In this document: in pieces, positions 20,113-30,649 of the stretch
Numbering within the stretch: position 1 is the first letter of the stretch
Layout: each line of letters starts with the position of its first letter
NCBI RefSeq assembly: GCF_040958095.1
Contig: NC_091219.1
Location: 26,564,523 to 26,628,522 of the forward strand
Source of the DNA: Procambarus clarkii
Lineage: Eukaryota > Arthropoda > Malacostraca > Decapoda > Cambaridae
DNA: 64,000 nt
Direction of reading: 5' to 3'
The notes under the pieces: generated by a model
Seen by the model: only the letters and a program-made list of their open reading frames with translations
Databases searched by the model: none
Told to the model about the DNA's origin: nothing
Made by a program: the position numbers and the translations under genes

Positions 20113-20193
<81 letters not shown>
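20112..20193. repeat. (CT)n microsatellite
   Basis: About 41 CT units. Confidence 0.96.
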
Positions 20194-20198
<5 letters not shown>

Positions 20199-20659
20199 CA
20201 TCATCACATTCGTACAAGGCCACTCACCCCTTCAATCAGGGAGGTCGGAATCATGTCCCACCATCGTGCCCATGCAGACTCGTTCACCCCTTACTCCCAG
20301 GGTGTGAACACAGCAACACACACACACAGCACAAGTGCGTAACGGTGTCAAGGGGGCCCCTTCCCTCTCCCCGGAGGACGCAGGCGATGCCGGAAATCGG
20401 TCAAGGTGGTATATCCACCTTCGCGTTCCCGTTTCTCCTATCCAGGCGTATCCCTGCACTGTGATAGTCATGATTATACCGCTTTCTATGATTTTTTTCA
20501 CCCTTTCCTGTCCGTTGAGGCCGCCAAAAATAGCGGTAGGAATAAGCGGGAGTTGACGTTGGGAGGGTGGCGAGGGGGGCGGTTCCGGACGTCGTTCAGG
20601 ACACCGTTGTAATCGTTTTGTTTACCTAATGAACTGTTCTTTGTTGCCAGCTATGTTGA

Positions 20660-20810
<151 letters not shown>

Positions 20811-20839
20811 GTGTTCACAGGCTACCAACACCTTTAGTA

Positions 20840-21700
20840 TTTCACACACTTCCTAACATCGACGATAATTTCAGCCAAAACAATGCAACAATAGCCAAGG
20901 CTCGGCCGGTTGTTGGCACGTGAGGTGCACAGCCAAGGTTTGGCCGGCAACAGACCGGCCTAACCTTGTCCTTTAGCGCACACCTGAAGCTGGAAGAAGC
21001 TGTCAGTCATGGCCACCAGGCTAAGGACCCCACCAGGTACCCCCAGAGCGGTCCACAAGACGGACGGGGCGGGACCAAGTACCAGACCTAGCTCTCAGCC
21101 ACAACCCCATCAAAATATATATATATATATATATATTCAATCAATCAATCATCGGCTATCCAGAGAATCTATCGAAACATGCTTCTACAGGAGAGGACAT
21201 TCACAGAAATCTGTGCCATGTCTTCGCAACCGTTGCGACAGGCTTCGTAAAAAAATGAAACACAAATGGAGCCGAAAATGTAAGGAAATGGCAGTACCCG
21301 GTACGGGCGAGCAACAAGTGAAATGTACTGAAAGAAGTAGTTGTGGAAGCCACCTCCAGCCACACCATCAAAAGCTAAGATTCGACAAAGAATTTAATCG
21401 TCAAATTTAGCTCAGTTATAACGCGACGAGGAGAACAAGGTTAGTAGACGGGGGGCATAAAGAGCTCTAGGGGCCTCACATACCCGTAGTCTCTGATGGG
21501 TACTTACCCGTCAGTAATTAACTTTGTGTGGCCACTGCCCCCCCCCCCCCCCTGTTGTTGGGGTTCCAACAGTTGCAACAGTGTATTAGCAACTGTTGGG
21601 GGGAGGGGGGGGGCTAACAGTTGCTAGGACAGTCGCGAGCTACACGTAAACACAACTTCTGATACTTGCTATTGGGCACATATTCCAGGTGACTGATGAC
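20840..21700. other. Unassigned stretch with one weak ORF
   Basis: An ATG in good context (GTCATGG, at 21009) opens a Pro/Thr-rich frame that soon runs into an AT tract (21113-21135). No domain or splice site confirms it. The rest is unassigned, with C and G homopolymers around 21540-21610. Confidence 0.3.
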
Positions 21701-21707
21701 GCGTTTG

Positions 21708-22273
21708 TGACGTCACATGACGTCACTCCGGCTCGCTAGTATTGGTGACGTCATGTCATTCGCTGTGGCGGAGTGAATGTGCGCGTGCGTTGTTCGATCA
21801 GTCAGGTTAAGCGCAGTTGGATCTGGACAGTAACGTAATAGGTGATTACAAATTCACAGGAGACTCGCTCATGGGAAGTGTGTGGGACCTCCATAAGGCC
21901 TTTCCTGCCGACGCCATTTTGGGGGGATGAGTGACGTCATCAATGCGTTCTCTTAGAGATGCTCACCAGTCTGGTGACGTCACAGCTGCTGATTTTTTTA
22001 TTGGCTGACTCCCCGAAAGGTTAGCTTTGTGACTGGCCAAAAATCTAGTTACGTCATCGGTACTTGTTTATTGGCCTTGAGGACTTGTTTATTGGCCGAT
22101 TCCGCGATAGGAGAGCTTTGTGACTGGCCAAAAGCCTAGTGACGTCACGGGTAGCAGTTTTGTGACTGGCCAAAAGCCTAGTGACGTCACGGATAGCAGT
22201 TTTGTGACTGGCCAAAAGCCTAGTGACGTCACGGGTAGCAGTTTTGTGACTGGCCAAAAGCCTAGTGACGTCA
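21708..22273. promoter_or_regulatory. Cluster of nine perfect CRE octamers (TGACGTCA) with CCAAT motifs
   Basis: Seen: TGACGTCA at 21708, 21718, 21746, 21932, 21975, 22140, 22182, 22224 and 22266, plus TTACGTCA at 22050. Inverted CCAAT motifs (ATTGGC) occur near 21994, 22070 and 22091, and CGCCATTTTG at about 21912. TGACGTCA is the binding site of CREB/ATF-type bZIP factors. Five sites lie outside the 42-bp tandem array, so the cluster is not just one repeat copied. A TCAGTC initiator-like motif sits near 21799. Which gene it would serve is not visible here. Confidence 0.5.
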
Positions 22274-22279
22274 CGGGTA
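22111..22279. repeat. 42-bp tandem repeat, 4 copies, each with one CRE
   Basis: Units of TTTGTGACTGGCCAAAAGCC then TAGTGACGTCACGGGTAGCAG. A diverged single unit lies upstream at 22026-22060. The short ORFs through it are artefacts. Confidence 0.93.
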
Positions 22280-22934
22280 CAAAGAGGCTCAGATATACAT
22301 AGACCAGACATAAATACGAGACCCAAGAATGATAAATAATACCTTGAATATACCTGAAGTGGGTTCTACAGGTACCTACTGTAGGACTTTTTTTGTACAC
22401 AGGTGTATCTACTGCCCAAGCCCGGCCTGGGGCCACGACTAACGTGATCACTTGGTCCAACAGACTGTTGTTTGCAACATCCCGCAGGCCCCATAGCCAT
22501 TACCACCGGGGTTTGTCCGGCACTTATTGTAGGTGACATGTCAGGTGAGGACAGGTAGGTAAGACAGGTGTGGGATGTCCATCCGGGCCACCATCTTCCA
22601 CCAGCGGGTCCCCGCCGTCTTAGACTAGTGGGCTAAGTGGTTAGACCACTTAACTGGCACCTCATTGAAGATCCTTCCTGAACTCCTCTTAACCTCTCAC
22701 TTAACACGCTCGGACGGACCTCTTAACCCCCCCCTCCTCCCCCTACCATCATCTCTTTACGACTCTTGCTCCCCCCTCTCCCCTCCCCCCTCCCCCTCTC
22801 CTTCCCCCCTCTCCCTCTCCCTCTCCCTCTTCCCACTCCTGTTATCAGGCTCGAAGCCTCTTGCTCTCCACTTATTAAATTTGACGGCTCCAGTCATGTA
22901 GGTTATAATTTCCACTTATTTATATGAGTGCAAG

Positions 22935-23030
22935 TGTGTATTCACCTAGTTATATTCACCTAGTTGTGCTTGCGGGGGTTGAGCTTTGCTCTTTCGACCC
23001 GCCTCTCAACTGTCAATCAACTGTTTTTTT
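22935..23030 (-). repeat. LINE 3'-tail fragment
   Basis: TCACCTAGTTGTGCTTGCGG, GGGTTGAGCTTTGCTC and CCGCCTCTCAACTGTCAATC: the tail signature in minus orientation, cut off before the coding part. Confidence 0.65.
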
Positions 23031-23040
23031 CCACACACAC

Positions 23041-23205
23041 ACACACACCCAGGAAGCAGCTCTGTAGCAGCTGTCTAACTCCCAGGTACCTATTTACTGC
23101 TAGGTAATCACAGACACAAAGAGAAAGAAACTCTGCCCATTTCTTTCTCCCTCGGCCGGGAATCGAACCGGGGTTCGTAAAATGGGACTCTGACAATGAG
23201 CAAAT
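23041..23205 (-). repeat. SINE-B copy, 3'-truncated
   Basis: Plus-strand order CCAGGAAGCAGCTCTGTAGC, CCCAGGTACCTATTTACTGC and GGGAATCGAACCGGGGTTCG matches the SINE-B body and B box inverted. The tail beyond the body is missing and replaced by a CA tract. Confidence 0.7.
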
Positions 23206-24074
23206 TCCACTTGATGGTGTGGTTTGTGTCACGGGGGAGGCCAGTTGCTGACGTGAAGCAGTCCGTGTTGTTTGTGTGTGTGGGAGTCACTGTTTGTAAT
23301 GAGGGCTTGCAGGACTCTTGCTTTTTTAAACACGCGTGTCAATGCCAGAGACTCTCTCTGTCTCCTCTCTCTCTCTCTCTCTCTGTGCATTTCCTGTCAT
23401 GAAGGCGCGGGAAACGCTTCTCGCAGCCTGGGGGCGGATACTTTGTTTTATCCCAATTTCCTCCCTTAGGATGGGCGCATTTTATATCAGGGCGAGGCAC
23501 CGTTCATGGCGAGGAGGGCGGGGTATATATGATATGACCTGATGTGTATGACCAACGACCTCGCCAGGGAGGGAATACCCTGTACCACGGCCTCGCCTCA
23601 CACTTTATCCCCTCCTCCAGACACCAACCAAGGTGGAGCTCAATATGGGGGGGGGGACACACTAATCAACTCAAGCCTCTGAGATTTCCCTCTGTCCCTT
23701 CAAGTCAGCTCTTCCCACCCCCATAACCACTCCTCTTCCTGTCCTACTAAAGTGTGTATATCGTTGTCCTTCAAACTTTGGAATCTAGGGACGTTGGTAA
23801 TGTCAGATTCATGCACAACTCTCTTTAGCGGCTTTGAGATGACCCCGCGGCGCCGTCCGCTCACAATAGAAGTTGTGGGTTGCATCGTGGGGAATGATCG
23901 GCCTAAGAACGTGTTCCGGACTAGCAGTGTCTCGGCTCTGTAATTTCCGTAATTGGTCTATACGTTCCCTAATACCGTGTTTGGTCGTAAGGGTGTGACA
24001 GGAACCTGAGAGTATTGGCGCTGGTCTTCGAGGATCTGTTGGCCCAACGGACGACGTAGCAACGTATCGGAGAG

Positions 24075-24135
24075 TGAAAGAAACGACGACGTTTCGGTCC
24101 GTCGTGGACCATTATGAGGTCGTGTAATCTCCAAG
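24075..24135 (-). repeat. Short dispersed repeat (GGTCC...ACCGAAACGTCGTCG family)
   Basis: The minus strand reads TAATGGTCCACGACGGACCG then AAACGTCGTCGTTTC. Close copies are at 27232-27303 (plus) and 51785-51840 (minus). Confidence 0.6.
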
Positions 24136-24799
24136 TGATGAAGGTCGTGATGGTTTGGTCATCATATCTTCTGCCACGTTATTGTGACTCATCGTCTGCA
24201 TCCCAACTGCCCTCAGCAAGCTTCCGATCACTGCCTCCAGGAAGTTTAATCTCACTGGGAACTTCTTCCTGTCGTGAGAAACCTTCCGATCACTCCGCCA
24301 CCTTTCGTCCAATCATCGGGGTCAGGGGGCAAAGTGAATTAGGTCGTCTTTGTAAGGTATTTTCTGTAACAGTCAAATTGTGTGGTTGGATAATTACATA
24401 CGCGAGCTAAGACGCTGGGGTCAGCTCAAGAAGAGTACCGTAGCGGGAATGTGAAAGAAATACTCTAATATATGGTTAAATATATCTATATCAACATTCA
24501 TTCAAATTCAAATACTTTTTTCATAATGGTTTGTTGATTTATAGTTAAATTTTGGTACATAACTTCCTGTAATTTTGTGTATCATAGTCCTATTAACCCC
24601 ATGAAAGGTGATTATAATAATTTTATTCTATATAATTTAGATTTAGAAGATGTATTTAATTTAAACCATAAACATTCACTTTTCACCCCCAAGAACATTT
24701 CAGATTTAGATGCAAAGTTTAAGGTCAGCTGTAAGGGTGTTGTCTCCAGGTTACTGTGGCCTCTGATTGGTTGACCTTCCTGCTGGTATACTGTAACCT

Positions 24800-24842
24800 A
24801 GGCCAAAGGTCAAGACTATAAACAAATCAAGGTCAAAGGTCA
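24800..24842 (+). promoter_or_regulatory. Two DR1-type nuclear-receptor motifs with a forkhead-like site between
   Basis: AGGTCAAAGGTCA at 24830-24842 is a perfect direct repeat of AGGTCA with one-base spacing. AGGCCAAAGGTCA at 24800-24812 is the same with one mismatch. Between them lies ATAAACAAAT, which fits a forkhead core. DR1 sites are bound by HNF4/RXR-type receptors. The locus also contains a short duplicated segment (AAAGGTCAAGACTATA), so part of the pattern is tandem duplication. Confidence 0.35.
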
Positions 24843-25074
24843 AGACTATAGTTTTAATGCGTATCCACCCAGCAGGTTTCCAATTCCCTTAAAGGTGTTC
24901 AGTGGAGGCGCTTCTTATATTTCACCTGAGTGATGTCAAGTAGGTGAAGTGAGCGTGCGCACACGCTCTCTTAATTTGGTTAAGCGTCTAATCCTTAGCT
25001 AATTGGCGTGCTTGTCTGGGTCTCAAGCCTGTGTGGAGGTCACCAGCATCCACAGCCTCACGAGCAAGAATGGT

Positions 25075-25326
25075 TATCTTGAGGTTATCTTGAGATGATT
25101 TCGGGGCTTTTTAGTGTCCCCGCGGCCCGGTCCTCGACCAGGCCTCCACCCTCAGGAAGCAGCCCGTGACAGCTGACTAACACCCAGGTACCTATTTTAC
25201 TGCTAGGTAACAGGGGCATAGGGTGGAAAGAAACTCTGCCCCTTGTTTCTCGCCGGCGCCTGGGATCGAACCCAGGACCACAGGATCACAAGTCCAGCGT
25301 ACTGTGCGCTCGGCCGACCGGCTCCC
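25075..25326 (-). mobile_element. SINE-B, full-length tRNA-derived copy
   Basis: Minus strand: GGGAGCCGGTCGGCCGAGCG (A-box region), GGACTTGTGATCC (anticodon arm, loop CTTGTGA), GTCCTGGGTTCGATCCCAGG (B box and T arm), body, tail ending in repeated ATCTCAAGATAACC. The anticodon loop would read TGT (Thr), but the acceptor stem is not intact, so it is a SINE and not a tRNA gene. Confidence 0.88.
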
Positions 25327-25389
25327 GTTGGTTTCCACTTTTCGAGGACATTAAGCCTGTTAGACTTATCGAGGTCTAATTACTCCAAT

Positions 25390-25465
25390 TACTGACCATC
25401 CTCAGGAAGCAACAAAGAACCAGCTACCTAACTGCCAGGTTCCCTAACTTGCTGCTAGGTGAGCA
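25390..25465 (-). repeat. SINE-B body fragment
   Basis: CCTCAGGAAGCAACAAAGAA and TGCTGCTAGGTGA match the central SINE-B body, inverted. Confidence 0.45.
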
Positions 25466-25644
25466 TGAGTTATAAGGAAAAGTGGCCCAACCTCCCCCTG
25501 TCCTGCTTCAGGAAGCGAACATCGATAGTTAAAAATACCTCTAGTAAACACAGGGACGATGAGCTTATCTTCACATCAGCGATAAAACGTTGTGACCGCC
25601 CGGCAGAAGTCCTGTAGGACAAGGAAGGCTGAGCATACCTTGAG

Positions 25645-25702
25645 TCACACACAGAGATCACACTAACGTGATGCATCAAATGAACAAATCCACAAGGGCT
25701 GA
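25645..25702 (-). repeat. SINE-A 3'-part fragment
   Basis: The minus strand reads TTGTGGATTTGTTCATTTGA, TGCATCACGTTAGTGTGATC then TCTGTGTGTGAC: the SINE-A tail, including its ATCAC/GTGAT hairpin. Confidence 0.6.
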
Positions 25703-25762
25703 CTGGAGAGGCTACGGGATCCAGTAAGTTCAGTAGAACTTCGGTTTCAACTCCTTTTAACC

Positions 25763-25853
25763 CTGTCGTAGCTCAGTCGATTAAGGCAGTGTCTGGGATG
25801 CTCCCGGACGCAGGTTCGAATCCTCGTCACGGCCTTTGTGGATTTGTTCATAC
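25763..25853 (+). mobile_element. SINE-A copy (tRNA-derived head)
   Basis: GTCGTAGCTCAGTCGATTAA (A box), TCTGGGATGCTCCCGGA (anticodon-arm-like stem), CGCAGGTTCGAATCCTCG (perfect B box), then GGCCTTTGTGGATTTGTTCA. Only three T-stem pairs form and U33 is missing, so it is not a functional tRNA gene. Confidence 0.8.
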
Positions 25854-26067
25854 CTTGAGTATCGGAAGGTTCTCAAGCCTCCCCCCCCCCCATAGATGGA
25901 GAGGGACTAGTGCATACGCTGGAGAAACAGGCAGGAGGAACAAGAATGGTGCCCCGGTGGACCTGGGAGTACCTAAGCGACGGGAAAGTGAGGGTCGTAT
26001 ACACCTTGCCAGCGGGAGTCTGTATTCAGCCGTATCTTGCCCATCATTTGTATAAGAACACAAGAAT

Positions 26068-26155
26068 AATAAACAAATCCACAAGGGCCGTGACGAGGAT
26101 TCGAACCTGCGTCCGGGAGCATCCCAGACACGGCCTTAATCGACTGAGCTATAGT
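26068..26155 (-). mobile_element. SINE-A copy (tRNA-derived head)
   Basis: Same blocks as 25763-25853 in the opposite orientation: AACAAATCCACAAGGGCCGT, GAGGATTCGAACCTGCGTCC, then CCTTAATCGACTGAGCTA on the plus strand. The two form an inverted pair about 215 bases apart. Confidence 0.8.
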
Positions 26156-26171
26156 TTTAATGATGTAACAA

Positions 26172-26345
26172 TAATAAATTGCAACAGGCCTATTGGTCCT
26201 TACGTGGAAGCACTTATTTAAGTCCGCCCGTAACCGTCTATATATGTCTAACCTGCGCTTGAAAGCACGCTGTGAATGATCTCCCAGAGAGGTTATAGAC
26301 TCCCTCGCAATTTTTGAACCATCAGAAACAATAAAGTGCAATTTT
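26172..26345 (-). pseudogene. Diverged CR1-type LINE 3' end
   Basis: AGGCCTATTGGTCCTTACGT, then AACCTGCGCTTGAAAGCACG, resemble the 3' end of the intact CR1-type LINE (AGGCCTATTGGCCCATACGA, AACCCGTGCTTGAAACAATC at 16109-16190) in order and orientation. Confidence 0.6.
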
Positions 26346-26409
26346 GGAGACTGAAAGCATCTTGTGAATACTAAGAGTTGAAGTGAGACAAGTGGAGGTG
26401 GGTGGTGGG

Positions 26410-26652
26410 GTTATCTTGAGATGTTTTCGGGGCTTTAGTGTCCCCGCGGCCCAGTCCTCGACCAGGCCTCCACCCTCAGGAAACAGCCCGTGACAGCTGA
26501 CTAACACCCAGGTACCTATTTTACTGCTAGGTAACAGGGGCATAGGGTGAAAGAAACTCTGCCCATTGTTTCTCTCCGGCGCCCGGGATCGAACCCGGGA
26601 CCACAGGATCACAAGTCCAGTGTGCTGTCCGCTCGGCCGACCGGCTCCCCCG
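26410..26652 (-). mobile_element. SINE-B, full-length tRNA-derived copy
   Basis: Same subfamily as 25075-25326 (head GGGAGCCGGTCGGCCGAGCG, B box CCCGGGTTCGATCCCGGG). Confidence 0.87.
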
Positions 26653-26804
26653 GGGTGAGAAGGCCGGCCACGAGATACCATGTACGGAAGCATGACAGAT
26701 AACCGCACCTGAAGGAAGATATCACACCGAATATCTCTATCGATATCCACATCATCTGATACAATTTATAGTATATGCAAGGTTGGCCAACATGAGAACT
26801 GTCT

Positions 26805-27190
26805 TTAGGTATCCGAATAACAAGTCGTTCAGAGTCCTGTATATCAACGTATGTCAGAAAGTTATGGAACATGCAGCACCAGCTGGGAGCCCATATCCCA
26901 CTAAACGCAAAAAAAGAAGATGGAGAAAGTTCAGAGTGATTCCACCAGACTAGTCTGTGAACTGAGAGGTACGAGTTACGGGAAAAGACTAAAGAAGTCA
27001 CTGGAATAGAAAAGACACAGAGGTGACATGATTACCACATACAAAATTCTCAAAGAAATTGAAAGGACAAACTAGACCAAACTAATTATAATGAGTGGTA
27101 CGCGAACATTCATTCAGGTGGAAACAGAAGTTTGCAAACGAGAGACCGAGACATTAGAAAGGATTTGTTAAGTACAAAAGCAGTGAATAA
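26805..27190 (+). pseudogene. LINE RT C-terminal fragment, heavily decayed
   Basis: Several frames carry the C-terminal RT pattern: VMEHAAPAGSPYP near 26860, TRLVCELRGTSYGKRL near 26950, QRGDMITTYKILKEIE near 27020 and RKDLL near 27155. Stops and frameshifts break it. It is the same LINE class as 13150-13790. Confidence 0.6.
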
Positions 27191-27231
27191 ATTAAATGTA
27201 GTAAGAAATAGTGAAAAGGATTCTCAAGTCA

Positions 27232-27303
27232 TCGACTTGAGAATGGTCCAGGATGGACCGAAACGTCGTCGTCCCTTCACCTTCTAGTGTGTGGTCTGGT
27301 CAA
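27232..27303 (+). repeat. Short dispersed repeat (GGTCC...ACCGAAACGTCGTCG family)
   Basis: ACTTGAGAATGGTCCAGGAT, GGACCGAAACGTCGTCGTCC, then TAGTGTGTGGTCTGGTC. Related copies at 24075-24135 and 51785-51840. Confidence 0.65.
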
Positions 27304-28420
27304 CAGTGAAAAGAACTCAAAACACACATTCAAGCGGAGATATGACAGAACACCCTTTCCCCTCCTCCCCAAAAAAGGTTTCAAAACCTGTAACACAGTA
27401 TATTGACCATTGAGAAGCTAGATCAAAATGCTAAATCTCACGTAACTGAAGCAAGCATTCACAGTATTACCAACAGTTCCTGAGAGAGAGTTGCTTCATC
27501 AACAAGGGCACGATTCAGAAGTTTTCCGTGTATAGACCCTCTCCTGTTACTGAAGCAGCCTCCCTGTTCCTTCTCTTCGGTGACCTCTGGAGCTCACAGA
27601 CCCTCTCTTCTACCTGCCGGAGACTACAGGAGGAAGGGCTTAGGAGAGAAGCGAAGCCGAAAAAGAATTCAGCACACACCTTGTCCTTGTCTGACGCATG
27701 TCCTAACATATACCCTGTTGGAGGAGGACTTGGAGGGCGGGTCATAAATGGTGGCTTCAGAGTCATCGCTAGATGGAAGATGACCTTTAAGAGCTGTGTG
27801 GAGAAGTGTATCATTTAGTATTTAGGAGAGGCTTGTAGCAGAACACGTAGGAGAGGCTTGTAGTAGAACACGCAAATTACCGGTGAATAAAGACACCTTC
27901 AAGAGGTCCTGAGGTGACCTATGTTAATGGTGCTAAAGTGTAACATGTGTGGGCTGGCTGGTGGCTATGAAGTGGAGGGTGAGGGGGACATCCTGTACCC
28001 CTTTGACGTAGCCTAAAGCCAGTCGTCTGTAAATAAATTTGACATCCTATAGGCATCCGGCCGCCGTAGGAAGGAGGCTGAATCAGTAGTCCAAGGCTGA
28101 TTATACATAAAAACAAACCTCTGCTCTCCTAACTGGTTTATTTTCCCGCCAGACAGCTTGGCGAAACATTCTTAAGTCCTTCTACGTTTCCTGCGCTTTA
28201 TTAAAAAAAATGAGTGAAATTATTTATTTACATCCATCCGATTTCTTGGGAAAATAACTCGCATCGTTTCTTAACCTACATTATTGTTCCTTTCATTTTC
28301 GGTACATTTGTGCAAGACTCAGAGACATCGGGTTTAAATTGTACAATCTAGCAAGCCTCATATCACGCACACAGGCGTTTGACAGAGAGCTCGTTTTTAA
28401 AAGAATTAAAACTGCATTGT
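27304..28420. other. Unassigned stretch
   Basis: A 24-bp motif (GAGGCTTGTAGCAGAACACG) occurs twice near 27828-27872. Otherwise no gene or known repeat is recognised. Confidence 0.35.
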
Positions 28421-28598
28421 ACGGTTGAGCTATGCTTGCTTTGATGTGGCTGAATTACGTAATGCAAGATTAGGTGTACGTTTTCAAGCAAGAAATCCAT
28501 TGCAGAGTCATTTTTTGACGGAAGTATCCCGTGTATTCGTCAGTTGGTACACACTCCCACGGGACGTGCCGGTCGCGGACGTTTCGTCACTCGGCAAG

Positions 28599-28655
28599 AT
28601 GGCCGACAAATTTATATCTATCTTGTTTGCATTTTATATATTATTTTTGCAATAA
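28599..28655 (+). CDS. Possible hydrophobic 18-residue micro-ORF at a YY1-type motif
   Basis: An ATG in near-ideal context (GGCAAGATGGCC) opens 18 codons: MADKFISILFAFYILFLQ, a single hydrophobic segment, then TAA. The start context is also a YY1-type motif (CAAGATGGC) within a small CpG-rich patch (28555-28610), so it could instead be a promoter element or chance. No homology can be claimed. Confidence 0.2.
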   Translation: MADKFISILFAFYILFLQ

Positions 28656-28956
28656 CCTAACTAATATTTGATCATATTTACTTATACAAATTATCCAAAT
28701 GATTGCATGCAAGATTTAAGGCTTATTGACTGAACCATTTCTGCACATAATTGAACTTTGACTACTTAACTATATTACCTCTAAAATTACTATTCATACT
28801 AGTACTATACTGCTACTACAGTTACTAGCCCATGCTAGTATTACGCCTACTGCCCTTTCAACAACCACAACTACCACACCATCAGGAAAACAATCATTAC
28901 AGCCTTATCAATACACTAGTGGCACTTTAGTATGCAGCGTGTGGTCTGAGTAATGT

Positions 28957-29070
<114 letters not shown>

Positions 29071-29382
29071 GCATTTATGCATTATTAATTCGTTGAGAAC
29101 ATTTTTAGTCGTCATTCTATTTTTAAGTTGCATTATTGATGAGTGTTCCTTCAGTGTGTGGCATTTGTGTGCTATGGTCTGTCTCCATGTTTACTGGTGT
29201 GTGCTCACACAGTGTAGGCTTCACTGGGAGACGTGCACAGTTCAGCCTAGGCTTTAGACAAAAAATTATTAACACAATTTCTGAAAAAAATTACGTTTAA
29301 GTGTATCTATGGAAAACGTTTTGGTACGAAGTATGAGGATAAAGTGACTATTGTATTGTGGCAGACTCCCAAAGGTTACAAT

Positions 29383-29487
29383 CATACACATGTACCTGGA
29401 ATACATCATACACATGTACCTGGAATACATCATACACATGTACCTGGAATACATCATACACATGTACCTGGAATACATCATACACTT
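29383..29487. repeat. 24-bp minisatellite, about 4.3 copies
   Basis: CATACACATGTACCTGGAAT plus ACAT, nearly perfect. Twenty-four is a multiple of three, so ORFs on both strands are artefacts. Confidence 0.94.
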
Positions 29488-29489
29488 CA

Positions 29490-30380
29490 ATACACATCAT
29501 CAACGCATCACTCGTACGACTGTGCAGATAAATCTCGCCATAGAGAAATACCGTAAACTATTATGTGATTCAACATGAGAACCTAAGATAATCTAGGCAC
29601 ACATATCGCTGTAGACTCTACATATCCGTCTGAGTAACCCACATATGTCCGTCTGGGCAGGCCACCTCCGTCTGCAGTACTGATGGGAGCGGTTTCCTGC
29701 AGAGGACCAAAAGAGCGCCACTCCCAGACCCGAGGAAATGATCCACACCACCTGCTCATCGGGTCAATCTTCGACACACACCCTTAGCCTGTTAAACCCA
29801 GGCGGGGACCGGAGAAGACCACTCCTGTTAGCACCCCGAGGGCTCTCCCTTCCCTTAGCTCATGGTAAGCCTCACCCACGCGTTCTCCCCTGGAACACAA
29901 GCCACCAATCTGTTTACAACCAGGTTCTCAATTACTGTTGGGTGAACTCGGGTGAACAGTCAAGGAATGGCTTCTTCCTGTCCATATCTCGAACCCAGAC
30001 AACATCGTTGGGAGCTTATGTTGCGACATTGGGTAGAGGAGGGCGGGCGGGCGAGATGACAATTCCCTTTGTCTAGGACGGGAAGGCATCGAGGTCCCAC
30101 CTCGAAGTCAAACCTTTCCTAGAATGCAACCCACAACAGTGACGTCAAGTGAAGGGATATGTACTCAACCATTTCTGTTCAATCTGGGAGATCGAGTCTG
30201 GGATCCTCAATTGTGATTCGGTAATGTAGACCACTGTACTATAGGAACCATTAGCTAGGTAGGGTTTAAGGCTCCTGGTAAGCTGGGAGATCCCCATGGG
30301 TGTTCACAGAGCAGATATGTGTATGTTTACAGCCGAGAACTATATCATTATTGACATTGTAATTGTCAGAGTGGGATATT
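29490..30380. other. Unassigned stretch
   Basis: No domain, RNA gene or repeat recognised; ORFs of about 60-110 codons lack support. Confidence 0.35.
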
Positions 30381-30389
30381 GCTCTCTAT

Positions 30390-30645
30390 GGCAGGTGGCT
30401 GCAGGTAATGAATCCCACTATGGTGAACATTCCAATTGTAAACTATGTGAACAAGAGCTGGGACATATTCTTCCAACACTATACCCTGTGGTGGCCCTGT
30501 TATCAAAGATTTCAGACCAAATGGAATGAGGTACTTTAAGCTCTGTAACTCCTTCATATACTCACGAATATTGGAAGATATTCTTGTGCTGTACCCAAGG
30601 TTTGCTAGTGGAGGCTAATGGATCAGCCTCGCATATCATGTTTTC
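30390..30645 (+). pseudogene. LINE C-terminal fragment with a CxxC...H type motif
   Basis: One frame gives YGEHSNCKLCEQELGHILPT. After a frameshift the text continues as GMRYFKLCNSFIYS-, RILEDILVLYPRFAS- and SLAYHV-like pieces. This is the layout of the cysteine/histidine region and end of an I/Jockey-type LINE protein (CxLC...LEH...CP...). A weak, family-level call. Confidence 0.4.
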
Positions 30646-30649
30646 TTGA

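Noticed and set aside
21009..21410. 133-codon plus ORF starting at a good ATG
   Set aside because: It runs through an AT microsatellite and unrelated sequence; no domain, no splice sites. A short N-terminal exon cannot be excluded but is not supported.
25075..25326. Functional tRNA-Thr(TGT) gene
   Set aside because: The anticodon loop fits, but the acceptor stem does not close and the copy is part of a 250-bp dispersed element.
25763..25853. Functional tRNA gene
   Set aside because: A and B boxes are good, but the T stem has only three pairs, position 33 is not U, and the same unit recurs with a shared non-tRNA tail, so it is a SINE.
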